From assembly GCA_965226825.1 (NCBI GenBank), contig CBDDED010000002.1, forward strand, positions 496,001 to 560,000: a DNA stretch of 64,000 nt, in the 5' to 3' direction. The stretch's first letter is position 1; each line of letters begins with the position of its first letter. This stretch comes from Io17-Chloro-G2 sp965226825 (GTDB taxonomy: Bacteria; Chloroflexota; Dehalococcoidia; Lucifugimonadales; UBA3495). Under the pieces are notes generated by a model. It searched no databases, was not told the origin of the DNA, and saw nothing but the letters and a program-made list of their open reading frames with translations. This document shows, piece after piece, positions 24,329 to 33,022 of the stretch. The position numbers were made by a program, and so were the translations under genes.

Positions 24329-24928
24329 ATGACCGATCAAGCGGCAATGCCAAACCCGGTTGACCTATACCAGCAGGCGATAGCTCGCGCCAAAGAAGTG
24401 GTGGCGCAGGTAAAGCAGGAGCAACTGGATGATACAACCCCCTGCGCAGAATGGAACGTTCACTCTCTGATTAACCACCTAATTGGCGGAGCCGAACTAG
24501 CGACGGCTGGGTTGCTGGGCAATTCTTCTACCCTTGCACCCGGCAAGGCCGAAAGCTCGTACATCTCGGAAACCAGCGCCGGCAAACTGTCTCAAGCCTA
24601 CCAAACTGAATCTGATGGTGTTCTTGACGCAGCCGCCCAACCGGGCGCGCTAGGACGCGTGATGCCCACACCATTCGGCGATATGCCAATGGCCCAGTTC
24701 TTGATGGGCACCGCATTGGACCAGCTCATCCACACTTGGGACTTGGCCAAAGCAACCGGGCAGGACGATTCCCTGAGTCTATCTGTGGTCGAAGCAGCCT
24801 TCCCCGTGCTTACATCGGGCTTTGCTGATATGGGACGGCAAGGCGGGTTCGTTGGCCCGGAAGTTACGGTGTCCGATAACGCCAGCCTGCAAGAAAAGAT
24901 GATCGCCTACATGGGCCGGCAGCCGTAG
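24329..24928 (+). CDS. TIGR03086-type metal-binding protein (DinB/mycothiol-isomerase fold)
   Basis: A 199-residue four-helix-bundle protein of the DinB/MDMPI group. It opens with DLYQQAIARAKEVVAQVK and TPCAEWNVHSLINHLIGGAELA, where the His of SLINHL is one metal ligand; further His residues are in LDQLIHTWDLAKATG, the usual second site. AAGGAGAG lies 9 nt upstream of ATG 24329. Members act as thiol-dependent transferases or isomerases in Actinobacteria; the partner thiol in this organism is unknown. It follows the ArsR/SRPBCC pair by 100 bp and may belong to the same response. Confidence 0.75.
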   Translation: MTDQAAMPNPVDLYQQAIARAKEVVAQVKQEQLDDTTPCAEWNVHSLINHLIGGAELATAGLLGNSSTLAPGKAESSYISETSAGKLSQAYQTESDGVLDAAAQPGALGRVMPTPFGDMPMAQFLMGTALDQLIHTWDLAKATGQDDSLSLSVVEAAFPVLTSGFADMGRQGGFVGPEVTVSDNASLQEKMIAYMGRQP

Positions 24929-25197
24929 CAGGTGCGGCGACTGCCCGGTTCCCGGCCCCCCCTGATTTCTCCGAAACCACGGCGCATAGACCGGCCCTTT
25001 CTTTGTGTGAGGGCCGGCGCGAAGGTCGTTTAGGGGGCGGATTTCAAACTCGTACCCTACCTCCCACCGGCAGCCCCGTCTCCCGCCCGACACGTCGCCC
25101 TTCACCCCAAGCGGCTTGGGGAGTAAGATACGGCTCGCCTGCATGCCCCCTGCATGCCCAATGTAGGCTGACTCATCGGGAGAAGGGTTGCTTGTCT

Positions 25198-27447
25198 ATG
25201 GACAATACTGGCTCGCCGCTGGCTGTCCTCAAGACCCGGTTCGGGTACGACAGCTTTCGCCCGTTGCAGGCGGACATCATCGGGAACGTCCTGGCCCGCC
25301 GGGACAGCCTGGTGCTTATGCCCACCGGCGGCGGCAAGTCCCTCTGCTACCAGCTGCCGGCTCTGGTCTTTGACGGCCTCACCCTTGTCATCTCGCCCCT
25401 GATCGCTCTCATGAAGGACCAGGTCGACGCTCTAAACGCCAACGGTATTGCCGCCCGGTTCATCAACAGTTCCCTCCCGGCATCGGAGATAGAACGGGTG
25501 CAGGGGCAGGTCCTCCGGCGGGAGGTCAAAATTCTGTACGCGGCCCCGGAACGGCTGGCCCTGCCCGGGTTCCGCCATTTCCTGCACAACCTGGACCTGG
25601 ACCTCATCGCCATCGACGAGGCCCACTGCATCTCCGAATGGGGGCACGATTTCCGCCCCGACTACCGGAACCTGAAGCTGCTGCGTGAGGAATTCCCGGC
25701 GGTTCCCGTGATTGCCCTGACCGCCACGGCCACCGAGCAGGTGCGCCAGGACATCATCGGCCAACTTGGCCTGCAGCAGGGGCAGGTCTTTCTGTCCAGC
25801 TTCAACCGGAGCAACCTGAGCTATTCGGTGCAGCCCAAATCGGACTCCTGGCGGTTGTTGCTGACGTTACTCCGAAAGCGGCCCAACCAATCCACCATCA
25901 TCTACTGCTTCTCCCGCCGGGACACCGAGGATCTGGCCGAGGACCTGAACCAACAGGGGTTGCCGGCCCGCCCCTACCACGCCGGGCTGGACGGCGAAAC
26001 CCGCCGCCGCACCCAGGAAGACTTCATCCGGGACCGTGTGCCTATTATCGTCGCCACCATCGCGTTCGGCATGGGCATAGACAAGCCGGACATTCGCCTG
26101 GTAGTCCACTACAGCCTACCCAAGTCGCTGGAGGGCTACTACCAGGAAACCGGGAGGGCCGGCCGGGACGGCGTGCCCAGCGATTGCGTGCTCTTTTTCA
26201 CCTACGCCGACAAAGCCAAGCAGGACTACTTCATTAATCAGATCGAGGCCGAGGCGGAGCAGCGGAATGCCCGCCAGAAGCTGGCCAAGATGGTGGACTA
26301 CGCCCAGCTGCCCACCTGCCGTCGCCGGTTCCTCCTGGAGTACTTCGGGGAGCAATGGCCGGAGGAGAGCTGCAACGGGTGCGACGTTTGCCTGAATTCC
26401 GCCGAGGAATTCGACGCCGGGACCATCTCCCAAATGATTCTCTCGGCGGTCATCCGCACCGGCGAGCGATTCGGGGCAAACCACGTTATCCAGGTGCTGG
26501 TCGGCAGCCGGGAGAAGCGCATCCTGGAGTTGGGCCACGACCAGCTGAGCGTGTACGGCATCGCCAAAGATTTTGCGCGGCCTCAACTGCGGGAGATTAT
26601 CGGGCATCTGCAGGCCAAGGGACTGCTGGCCCGGAACGAGGGAGAGTACCCAACCCTGGCCGTTACGCCCGGCGGGCGGGAGTTTCTCCGGAGGCGCGAG
26701 ACCCTGACCCTACCCCGGCCGTCGGACGCGGGCGTTGACGGTGAGCGCGAGGCAAAAAGCGGCCGGCCCGGTTCCCCGGCAACCCTCACCGCTTCAAACG
26801 AAGTGGACGAGAAGCTTTTCCAGGAACTGCGTATGCTGCGCCGCATGCTGGCGGAAGACCGGGATGTTCCACCCTTCGTCGTATTCGGCGACGCCTCTCT
26901 CCGCCATATGGCCGCCGCCGTTCCCCAGACCACGGAAGAGTTCTCCCGCATCCATGGCGTGGGCGAGGCCAAGCTGGCGCAGTACGGCCCCGATTTCCTG
27001 ACGGTCATCCGCAATTTTGCCAAAGTCAACGGCCTTCCAGTCCATACGTTGACGGATCCCAAGCAGGAGCAGGAGCAGGCCCCATCACCGCCAGCAGTCG
27101 GGACCGGAGGGCAGGATAGGTCGGCGCGCCGGTCGGCCACCGCCGATGAAACTTTGTCACTGATGTCACAGAAGTGGTCCGTCGATCAGATTGCCCAGCA
27201 GCGAGGCCTGGCGGAAACCACCATCATCGGCCACCTGGAACGCCTGGCCGCTCAGGACGCGATCCTGGACCTGGAACACCTGATGCCGTCGGCGGAAAAG
27301 CTCAGCCAGATCGAAGAGGCGTTCAATGCCGTCGGCGGCGCCTTCCTCAAGCCGGTGCGGGAGTTCCTCGGCGCAGAATTCACCTACGACCAACTGCGAC
27401 TGGCCCGCATCCACCTGCGGCAACAGGGAAGATTGTCCGATGCGTGA
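25198..27447 (+). CDS. recQ: ATP-dependent DNA helicase RecQ
   Basis: A 749-residue superfamily 2 3'-5' DNA helicase that unwinds forks and recombination intermediates. Motif I LMPTGGGKSLCYQLPAL (Lys47), motif II IAIDEAHCISEWGHDFRP, motif III ALTATAT and motif VI ETGRAGRDG are clear. The zinc-binding subdomain has Cys residues in CRRRFLLEYFGE and CNGCDVC. A winged-helix RQC region is followed by an HRDC domain (about residues 535-610) and a C-terminal helix-turn-helix region (about 640-745) with a linker rich in Gln/Pro between them. ATG 25198 begins just before FGYDSFRPLQ, the conserved opening; TTG 25192 is the alternative. The frame is open upstream but without similarity. Confidence 0.92.
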   Translation: MDNTGSPLAVLKTRFGYDSFRPLQADIIGNVLARRDSLVLMPTGGGKSLCYQLPALVFDGLTLVISPLIALMKDQVDALNANGIAARFINSSLPASEIERVQGQVLRREVKILYAAPERLALPGFRHFLHNLDLDLIAIDEAHCISEWGHDFRPDYRNLKLLREEFPAVPVIALTATATEQVRQDIIGQLGLQQGQVFLSSFNRSNLSYSVQPKSDSWRLLLTLLRKRPNQSTIIYCFSRRDTEDLAEDLNQQGLPARPYHAGLDGETRRRTQEDFIRDRVPIIVATIAFGMGIDKPDIRLVVHYSLPKSLEGYYQETGRAGRDGVPSDCVLFFTYADKAKQDYFINQIEAEAEQRNARQKLAKMVDYAQLPTCRRRFLLEYFGEQWPEESCNGCDVCLNSAEEFDAGTISQMILSAVIRTGERFGANHVIQVLVGSREKRILELGHDQLSVYGIAKDFARPQLREIIGHLQAKGLLARNEGEYPTLAVTPGGREFLRRRETLTLPRPSDAGVDGEREAKSGRPGSPATLTASNEVDEKLFQELRMLRRMLAEDRDVPPFVVFGDASLRHMAAAVPQTTEEFSRIHGVGEAKLAQYGPDFLTVIRNFAKVNGLPVHTLTDPKQEQEQAPSPPAVGTGGQDRSARRSATADETLSLMSQKWSVDQIAQQRGLAETTIIGHLERLAAQDAILDLEHLMPSAEKLSQIEEAFNAVGGAFLKPVREFLGAEFTYDQLRLARIHLRQQGRLSDA

Positions 27448-27477
27448 CCATACCGACCTGCTCTGAAAGACCTACAA

Positions 27478-27507
27478 GCCTGAGCCTCGGTGTCCGAGCC
27501 TTCAGGT
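27478..27507 (+). terminator. Possible hairpin terminator after recQ
   Basis: CCTGAGC-CTCGG-TGT-CCGAG-CCT-TCAGG can fold into a two-part stem 30 bp after the recQ stop. No T run follows, so it may stabilise the 3' end rather than terminate by itself. Confidence 0.4.
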
Positions 27508-27646
27508 TAAGGAAGCAAGTCCTGGGTTGACTGAAACGGGCCCTTTTGACTGTGGGGCGCCGGTCAATCCCTTGACCTGGACGCACAGATGGACTTACAT
27601 TGTGATTCCGAACCTTTAGGGTCAATGCTCAGCCAGGAGGCATCAC

Positions 27647-28030
27647 TTGGTAGCTATTAGGCAGGCAGCGGAGATTTTCGCCGACGCCCGGTCGTTGCAC
27701 TTATCCGCTTTGGAACGGTTGGACGCAGGGGATATCCGGGATGCGGCTGAAAAAGCCTGGTGTGCTACCTTACGGGCAACCGACGCCTTGATCCTGGCTC
27801 GAACAGGGGATGTGCCGGAACGTTCCCCAATTACTACCCGGGAGTTGCGGAAGCTCGGAGAAACCGACCGGGAAGTGAGCCGCCTGAAGCCACGTTACTA
27901 TAGCCGTCAGACTACGCTACACGGAGATTGCTTTTACTTGGGGATTTGTGAGCCCCTGGCAGACACCGAGCGGCAGATACGAGAAACTATTGAATACATC
28001 CAGGACGCCGAGTCGCTGGCCGGGATTTAG
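27647..28030 (+). CDS. HEPN/PaREP1-like helical protein
   Basis: A 127-residue helical protein. The sequence RQAAEIFADARSLHLSALER, DIRDAAEKAWCATLRATDALI, and LHGDCFYLGICEPLADTERQI resembles the PaREP1/HEPN group, where a conserved LHxxFY segment closes the bundle. HEPN proteins often act as RNases or as partners of nucleotidyltransferases in toxin-antitoxin pairs; here the RxxxxH motif is not seen and no nucleotidyltransferase is adjacent, so function is open. TTG 27647 was chosen because AGGAGG lies 7 nt upstream. Confidence 0.6.
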   Translation: MVAIRQAAEIFADARSLHLSALERLDAGDIRDAAEKAWCATLRATDALILARTGDVPERSPITTRELRKLGETDREVSRLKPRYYSRQTTLHGDCFYLGICEPLADTERQIRETIEYIQDAESLAGI

Positions 28031-28094
28031 CCACCTATCAACCCCATCCTCCACAATAAAACGCACCCCCTGCCCCTCCAACCAACCCCCGGGG

Positions 28095-28562
28095 CTAGCC
28101 GGCCACGTAAGCTGCCGGACCGGTCGCGGTTCCTGCAGTTAAACGGCCCTGCTTCTCGAGCGACCTGATGGCTTGAAGGATCCTGGGCTGGCCGTGGCTG
28201 CGAAACTTGCCCATAATCTTGCTGCGAGTGCGCGGCCGGTCGCAGTATTCCAGTATCGCTTCGGCCAGCAGATCGTCCACGTCGGGAAGCCGCTTCATTG
28301 GCTTGACTATGGTATAGCCCTGGTTGCCGTCCAACCTCTCTCCCGGGATGAATTCCAGGCGGTCGGCGTGTCTTTCGAGAAAGGCGCGCAGACGTTGCCG
28401 GACCACACCGCCGGCACCGGTCGAGCCGTACCCGTGAATCACGCTCAGTTGGACGCCCGTGGGGTTGACGGCCCGGCCCAACGACTGGTTGTAGAAAGCG
28501 ATGAACTCTTTCAGCGCTTCCGACCAGATCCGGCCGTGGAGGTCAAGTTCGTTGGCTGCCAT
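28095..28562 (-). CDS. Smr-domain protein with C-terminal winged helix
   Basis: A 155-residue protein whose first 85 residues form a Smr (MutS2 C-terminal-like) domain: ELDLHGRIWSEALKEFIAFY, then LSVIHGYGSTGAGGVVRQRL and GYTIVKP. The LDLHG and HGxG motifs are those thought to bind or nick nucleic acid. Residues 95-150 look like a winged helix (LAEAILEYCDRPRTRSKIM, RILQAIRSLEKQGRL). The combination suggests a DNA/RNA-binding nuclease, perhaps in repair or ribosome rescue. The gene stands alone, convergent with the HEPN-like gene. Confidence 0.72.
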   Translation of the reverse strand: MAANELDLHGRIWSEALKEFIAFYNQSLGRAVNPTGVQLSVIHGYGSTGAGGVVRQRLRAFLERHADRLEFIPGERLDGNQGYTIVKPMKRLPDVDDLLAEAILEYCDRPRTRSKIMGKFRSHGQPRILQAIRSLEKQGRLTAGTATGPAAYVAG

Positions 28563-28603
28563 ATTCTCTCTGCCATCCCGCCTACCCCGGCGCTACTCCG
28601 GTG

Positions 28604-29638
28604 TTACCACGGAACAAAGTTGTATCCGCCCCCCGTTAGATTGCGGGAACGTCCCCCCAGGGTAACTGTTTGGGTGTTGGTTACCGCCACTTGGTATACT
28701 TCGCCGGCTTTGATGTGGGTCAGACTACCGGCGGTATTTGGGTCGGGCGACCCGGCAGGGGTCACCAACTGATCTGGCGAAAATGTGCCGTTGGGGTCGT
28801 AGAGCAACCAGTCCTGCACATCCGAGTCGTAAAACGCCACCCATCTCAGGTTATTTCCCAGGGGAGCGAAGGCCTGGGCCACCGGCGTCCCGCGGAAGAG
28901 AGGGGCTGACGGCGCTACCGTAAGAGGTACGCTGATGGTCCGGTCGCCAACCGTTACCTGGACAGTGTGTGTGCCAAAACTCAAGGCGATGGGCACTCGG
29001 ACCTCGGCGCTAAAACTCCCGTCTGGGCCCGTGACAGCACCGGGCCCAGCGGCCCGTCCGCCAATCCTAATCTGCGTGACCGGCGTCGATGCGGGAAGGT
29101 TGCTGCCGGTTATCGTAACAGTAATACCCGGGGCGGCACTGGAGGGATTCAAGACAATCGACGGCGGCCCCGACGTCGCAAGTGTTGCCGTGGGAGCGGG
29201 GACCGGCGTCGATGTCGGTTGCGGTGCGGCCGTGGCGGCGGGGAGCGGCGTTGACGCCGGTGGCGGTGTTGCCGTGGGAGCGGGCTCGGGCGCGGCTGTC
29301 GCCTCTACCGCCGCCGTGGGAGCGGCGACCGGTTGGGCCGTGGGCGCGGCCATTGCCGTCGACTCCTGGACGGGGACCGCTGTTGGCGCCGGAGTCGCCG
29401 CCGCTTCCGGTTGGGGAGCGGGGGTGTCTTCAATCATCTCGGTTGGAGCGGCGGTCGGTTCGGGCGCCGGCGTGTCCGCGGTGCCGGCCTGCGCCGGCGG
29501 CTCATCCGGCACCGGGGGCGTCTCGGGGGCGCAGGCGGCCAGGGTAACAATGACTGCCAGGCTGCACAGCGCAATTCTCGGCAGGGCCGGGAGCCGGCCG
29601 ATGCAACCCGCAACGCTGACCGAAAAATACATGTTCAT
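28604..29638 (-). CDS. Surface lipoprotein with Pro/Ala/Thr linker and IPT-like domain
   Basis: A 344-residue predicted lipoprotein. Signal peptide with lipobox ending LAAC (Cys36), then about 115 residues of Pro/Ala/Thr/Val repeats (ATPAPTAVPVQ, TPLPAATAAPQPTSTP) acting as a stalk. A beta domain follows (SIVLNPSSAAPGITVTITGS ... FGTHTVQVTVGDRTISVP), similar to IPT/TIG folds, then a C-terminal domain with VQDWLLYDPNGTFSP. ATG 29638 is preceded by GGGTGG; a GTG four codons upstream is possible. Role is probably cell-surface binding or adhesion; no enzymatic motif is seen. The long antisense open frame across the stalk is a composition artefact. Confidence 0.68.
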   Translation of the reverse strand: MNMYFSVSVAGCIGRLPALPRIALCSLAVIVTLAACAPETPPVPDEPPAQAGTADTPAPEPTAAPTEMIEDTPAPQPEAAATPAPTAVPVQESTAMAAPTAQPVAAPTAAVEATAAPEPAPTATPPPASTPLPAATAAPQPTSTPVPAPTATLATSGPPSIVLNPSSAAPGITVTITGSNLPASTPVTQIRIGGRAAGPGAVTGPDGSFSAEVRVPIALSFGTHTVQVTVGDRTISVPLTVAPSAPLFRGTPVAQAFAPLGNNLRWVAFYDSDVQDWLLYDPNGTFSPDQLVTPAGSPDPNTAGSLTHIKAGEVYQVAVTNTQTVTLGGRSRNLTGGGYNFVPW

Positions 29639-29713
29639 TTTGTGTCCCACCCGTTTTGGATAAGTCGTGAGTGTGAATCCAGTATAACGTCATGTTCAAC
29701 GCAGGGAACTATA

Positions 29714-29815
29714 TTCACCGCCGAGAGCGTAAAGAGCGCAGAGTTTTTTGATTTGGGATTCTTATCGCCGGCCCAAAAACTTCAGTGATCTCTACGGTGA
29801 TCTCTGCGGTAAAAA
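29714..29815. repeat. Short inverted-ended repeat, related to 9287-9360
   Basis: TTCACCGCCGAGAGCGTAAAG on the left is the imperfect inverse of GATCTCTGCGGTAAAAAG on the right. The left arm is nearly identical to that of the copy at 9287, while the interiors differ. It is a second member of a small palindromic repeat family. Confidence 0.55.
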
Positions 29816-29947
29816 GTGGCTGATTCCCTGCCGCGGCTTGCCCAAATTCGGAGGGCCCGGATTAATTCCCGGCCCTGTGTGTTCCCTTCAGTGGTCATAG
29901 TTGGGCCCACCCATCAAAGTGTTGGGTCTAAGGCCTCCTGACAGCAG

Positions 29948-30226
29948 TCATTTGGGCTCCTCAAAAAGACAATGATACGCCTCCCAGAACTCGTCCACCG
30001 GCAGAACTCTACTCCGAAGTATATGCTCCACATCTACCGCAGGCATGTCCATTTGTCTTCTGCAACTAATACGTATCCGCCCGAGTTGGGGTCCCAAGAA
30101 GACGATTCCTGAGGTGGAACCGATTTTCCGGTTCCACTGCAACGGCGAGGCGCTGGACAGAGCTCGAGAGGTACTCGCGAGATAGAGCAGGCCGTGCGGA
30201 AGGGGGGTTACCTCACCGGCAAGCAA
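29948..30226 (-). CDS. Hypothetical protein or gene fragment
   Basis: A 92-residue open frame in a low-GC gap. Its C-terminal half (FLGPQLGRIRISCRRQMDMP, VDVEHILRSRVLPVDEFWEAY) looks protein-like, while the N-terminal half does not. It may be the tail of a lost gene. I do not recognise a family, and no Shine-Dalgarno supports the start. The rest of 29816-30430 holds nothing I can support. Confidence 0.25.
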   Translation of the reverse strand: MLAGEVTPLPHGLLYLASTSRALSSASPLQWNRKIGSTSGIVFLGPQLGRIRISCRRQMDMPAVDVEHILRSRVLPVDEFWEAYHCLFEEPK

Positions 30227-30439
30227 GGCAGGTCATGCCCAATCACCGCTATCCATCAACTGACGCAACTGACGTGGGCTCCAGCGGCAAGTTGACGCCG
30301 AGAAGCGCACATTGACCTATACGATAAAGGCTGCACTGACAGAGAATACCCTGCAACTTCAACTTATACGGTGGTGTTGGTTGGTTGGTCCACTCGCCCG
30401 AGACAGACTCTTCCTTAGATTGAAACCAGATTGATCCGG

Positions 30440-30848
30440 ATGACAATGCTGGTTTGTTTCGTGTTTGCCATCACTTTGGTGATGGCGGCTTGTGCTGAGA
30501 CTGTCGGGCCCGCCTGTGCCGAGGGGAGCGAACATTTTGTGAAGTACGAGCTTTTTATGGGGCGCAATAACCAGTCCGGCGAGGTCGTTGACGACGCGGC
30601 GTGGACCTCTTTACTTAGAGATTCGGTGACTCCCCGGTTCCCGGATGGCCTAACCGTCCTAGACGCCCAGTGGCCGCGATTCCGAGGGACTAGTCCAGAA
30701 GGAACGTTCCAAGCTGCTGCTGGTACTGGTCCCGCCAGGTGATGACGGTAAGCGCCTGATCCGAGAAGTTTCAGACGAATACAAGCGTCGATTCGGCCAG
30801 GAATCCGTGCTGCGGGTCGGGTCCGATGCGTGCGTCACGTTCTCCTGA
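30440..30848 (+). pseudogene. DUF3574-family lipoprotein gene with a frameshift
   Basis: The first frame (ATG 30440) encodes a signal peptide with lipobox-like VMAAC, then VKYELFMGRNNQSGEVVDDAAW and FPDGLTVLDAQW, the start of a DUF3574 domain. After TGG at 30671-30673 the family-like continuation (RDSEGLVQKERSKLLLVLVPP ... RFGQESVLRVGSDACVTFS) is found one base further on, up to TGA 30846-30848. One extra C in TGGCCGC explains the break; read without it the gene is a normal secreted protein of about 135 residues. As it stands the product ends prematurely at 30742. The family has no established function. Confidence 0.7.
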
Positions 30849-30964
30849 TACCTATGATACCTAGCTCGCATCCAAACTCCGCGTCAGTTTCATCCGGGAT
30901 GTCAATTACAAGCCAGGGGTTTCAATTCGGACCTTGATCACGCTTCATACACGCGACAGCATAG

Positions 30965-31321
30965 TCACCCGCTGGCGAAGATCTCGTTGGCAATGTCCAT
31001 CGCACCCCGGGCGAACGGTATACCGGCGTAGAGTGTCATGTGGCCGAACACCTCGATGATCTGGTCCTGCGTGAACCCGATGTTCAGCGCCCCCTGGATG
31101 TGGCTCCGCAGTGGTCCCTCGCGGCCCAACGCCGCCAGGCACGTCATGGTACAGATGCAGCGGCTGGGGAGATCAAGCCCCGGTCGGGTCCAGGTTGCTC
31201 CCCAGTAGTATTCTCCGGTAATACGCCCCACCTCCCCCTCAGCTTGCGTCGGCGGAGCGGGCCGCGCCGCGGAGGTGGTCCCCATGTAGTTTCGCCGGAA
31301 CTCATCCCCCCGCTGGAACAA
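30965..31321 (-). CDS. Carboxymuconolactone decarboxylase-like protein, second of a pair
   Basis: A 118-residue CMD-family protein. It opens MFQRGDEFRRNYMG, the usual RGxxxRRxxxG start, and contains LPSRCICTMTCLAALGREGPLRSHIQGALNIGFTQDQIIEVFGHMTLYAG split over the core helices. The start codon is TTG 31321, lying 20 nt inside the preceding CMD gene in another frame. Both an overlapped, translationally coupled pair and a fused two-domain protein broken by a frameshift at the CAGCGGGGGGATG run are possible. Together with the partner it could form a mixed oligomer acting on a lactone or ring-cleavage product. Confidence 0.75.
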   Translation of the reverse strand: MFQRGDEFRRNYMGTTSAARPAPPTQAEGEVGRITGEYYWGATWTRPGLDLPSRCICTMTCLAALGREGPLRSHIQGALNIGFTQDQIIEVFGHMTLYAGIPFARGAMDIANEIFASG

Positions 31322-31751
31322 GGCTGTCAGGGTCTTCGTTGGAATCGTGGATACGGGCCGGGGTGAAGTCTATCCCCCGTTCCTCAAATACCGCTTTGCA
31401 CAGTGTCAGCGCCTGGATACCCGCCGGCGCTCCGCCGTACCAGGTGTCGTGAATGATCAACTCCACGACCTGGTCAGGCGTCAATCCCACGTTCAGAGCG
31501 TTGCCCAAATGCCGCTTCAGCTGTACTTCGCGGTTCAGGACGATGAGGCACGACAGCGTGATCATCTCCCGCTGCACCGGGGTCAGGGCCGGTCGCCTCC
31601 AAATGGTCCCGAAGAGCGCCTCACCAAGAATCCTTTCCAGGTCCGGCGCAAGGTCCCACGCCCCAGGCGACGACCCGCCGGCGATTTGGCCGCCGCCAAA
31701 CATTCTCCGCGTTTCCTGTCCTAGTTCGTAGCGATCATCCAGTTCACTCAT
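31302..31751 (-). CDS. Carboxymuconolactone decarboxylase-like protein, first of a pair
   Basis: A 149-residue CMD-family protein, starting MSELDDRYELGQETRRMFGG and containing RPALTPVQREMITLSCLIVLNREVQLKRHLGNALNVGLTPDQVVELI, the typical PcaC-like core. There is no CxxC redox pair. It is the upstream member of two paralogous genes overlapping by 20 nt. Its end (DSNEDPDSLVPAGG) shows no family similarity, which leaves open that the original chain continued into the second domain. The aldolase gene upstream on the same strand may belong to the same catabolic unit. Confidence 0.78.
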   Translation of the reverse strand: MSELDDRYELGQETRRMFGGGQIAGGSSPGAWDLAPDLERILGEALFGTIWRRPALTPVQREMITLSCLIVLNREVQLKRHLGNALNVGLTPDQVVELIIHDTWYGGAPAGIQALTLCKAVFEERGIDFTPARIHDSNEDPDSLVPAGG

Positions 31752-32167
31752 AGCGTGCCTCCATAGCGTGCGCGGCCGGATTCATAACGCCGACAGTTCA
31801 AGGCGGCATCCCAGCGGGCGCAATGGTTCTTTCCCAGGGCCTTGTATCCTGAAGTTGGCTCGGATGGCCCCCCGGTGAAGGGATCCAGGGTACGGCAGGC
31901 CGGCAGGGTCCCGGTCCAAGCAGGCCGTTCGAAAGCATGTTCCCAAAACTTTTTCCGGGGAGCCCTGACAGTAATTTGGGCTGAAAGGTCCGTATTTTGC
32001 AAAACGGGACCAACCCTTGACCGGGAGGGAATATGGACCGGTTAACTGGCCGGGTAAACCGGCGCCAAACGGACGTACCGGCCCCCCGCCATCGCCGATC
32101 CAACCAGGCTTACCTCGGGAATGCCTCTCGGGAACCCCTTTGGGATACCCTATTAGCAAGCGAGCCG
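31752..32167. other. Intergenic region, nothing firmly recognised
   Basis: About 415 bp between the aldolase and the CMD pair, both on the minus strand. Minus-strand open frames crossing it lack similarity and coding character. A promoter for the CMD genes is expected here, but no convincing -35/-10 pair was found. A CCGGTTAACTGGCCGG palindrome-like stretch lies near 32037-32053. Confidence 0.4.
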
Positions 32168-33022
32168 TCACCGCCCGGCCAGCCGCCGCCCCTCGTCCAA
32201 CCCCCGCGTCGTCGTCTCCGGTGACGTGATTATGATGTTGAACCCCTGCTCCAGCCGCATCGGCACATCTTCCGCGGTGGCCCCGGTGGCGCACGGCACT
32301 CCCGCATTTTTGCAAGTCTCCAGGATACGTAGCAGGTTGGCCTGCACATCCGGGTGCCCTGCATTTCCCTTGTGCCCCATCGCCACCGACATATCCCCAG
32401 GACCGGCCCAGATTGCTCCAATGCCCTTCACTTCTCGCAGTATGTCCTTCAGGTTTTCTACGCCGTGCGGCTCCTCGATAATCCCCATAAGAAGCATATT
32501 CCCGTCGGGGTCCAGCGGCCAAAGGTCCGCCGCGTCGTAATACTCTTCCGGCGCCAAGCCCCAGTAGCGCGGCGCGCCCCGGGACCACCAGCCCCTTTCC
32601 CCCTGGGGTTCAAAATCAGCCGACCCTGGCACCTGCGGGTAGCGGGCCGCCACCACAGCCGCCTGTGCATCCTCCACCGTGTTCAGGTGGGGCAGAACCA
32701 GCCCGTAAACTCCCGTATCCAACGCCTGCTTCAGCACCCACTGGTTCCGCTCCCGCACGTTGGGCGGCACCCGCACCATGGGGACCGGGTCGGCCTGCAC
32801 CGACCCGCTCTCCGCAATCCTCTTCCGCGACAGCAAGAACTGCAGGGACATCCGCAGCTTGTCGAAACTGAAGTCCCGATGCTCCATCTCGATGATGGTC
32901 ATGTCGTAGTCCGAATCCGCCACGAACGCCAGGTCGTCCAAGCTCCCGTTCCACACGAGTCCCGAGCAGAACACCGGCTTGCCCTGCTCCAACAACTCGA
33001 TAACCTTGTTATACCGGACCAT
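32168..33022 (-). CDS. HpcH/HpaI-family aldolase
   Basis: A 284-residue class II aldolase of the HpcH/HpaI family, which cleaves 2-keto-3-deoxy-type acids to pyruvate (or oxaloacetate) and an aldehyde using a divalent metal. Recognisable parts are KVIELLEQGKPVFCSGLVWNG, DMTIIEMEHRDFSFD, MVRVPPN, GVYGLVLPHLNTVEDAQAAV and IGAIWAGPGDMSVAMGHKGN, with the metal-binding Glu/Asp in the EEPHGVENL and GPGDMS segments. ATG 33022 follows GAGAGGAGGGAGA and gives the family start; the longer open frame upstream is non-coding. It probably works at the end of an aromatic meta-cleavage or sugar-acid route together with the CMD proteins downstream. Confidence 0.85.
   Translation of the reverse strand: MVRYNKVIELLEQGKPVFCSGLVWNGSLDDLAFVADSDYDMTIIEMEHRDFSFDKLRMSLQFLLSRKRIAESGSVQADPVPMVRVPPNVRERNQWVLKQALDTGVYGLVLPHLNTVEDAQAAVVAARYPQVPGSADFEPQGERGWWSRGAPRYWGLAPEEYYDAADLWPLDPDGNMLLMGIIEEPHGVENLKDILREVKGIGAIWAGPGDMSVAMGHKGNAGHPDVQANLLRILETCKNAGVPCATGATAEDVPMRLEQGFNIIITSPETTTRGLDEGRRLAGR

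Noticed and set aside
28935..29663. Long plus-strand open frame rich in Val/Gly/Ala opposite the lipoprotein gene
   Set aside because: It is the complement of a Pro/Ala/Thr-rich stalk; the repetitive composition keeps the opposite frame open. The minus frame has a signal peptide, a lipobox and a folded domain.
31748..32588. Minus-strand open frames between the CMD pair and the aldolase
   Set aside because: Low-complexity Gly/Arg content, no recognisable domain, and partial overlap with the well-supported aldolase gene in another frame.
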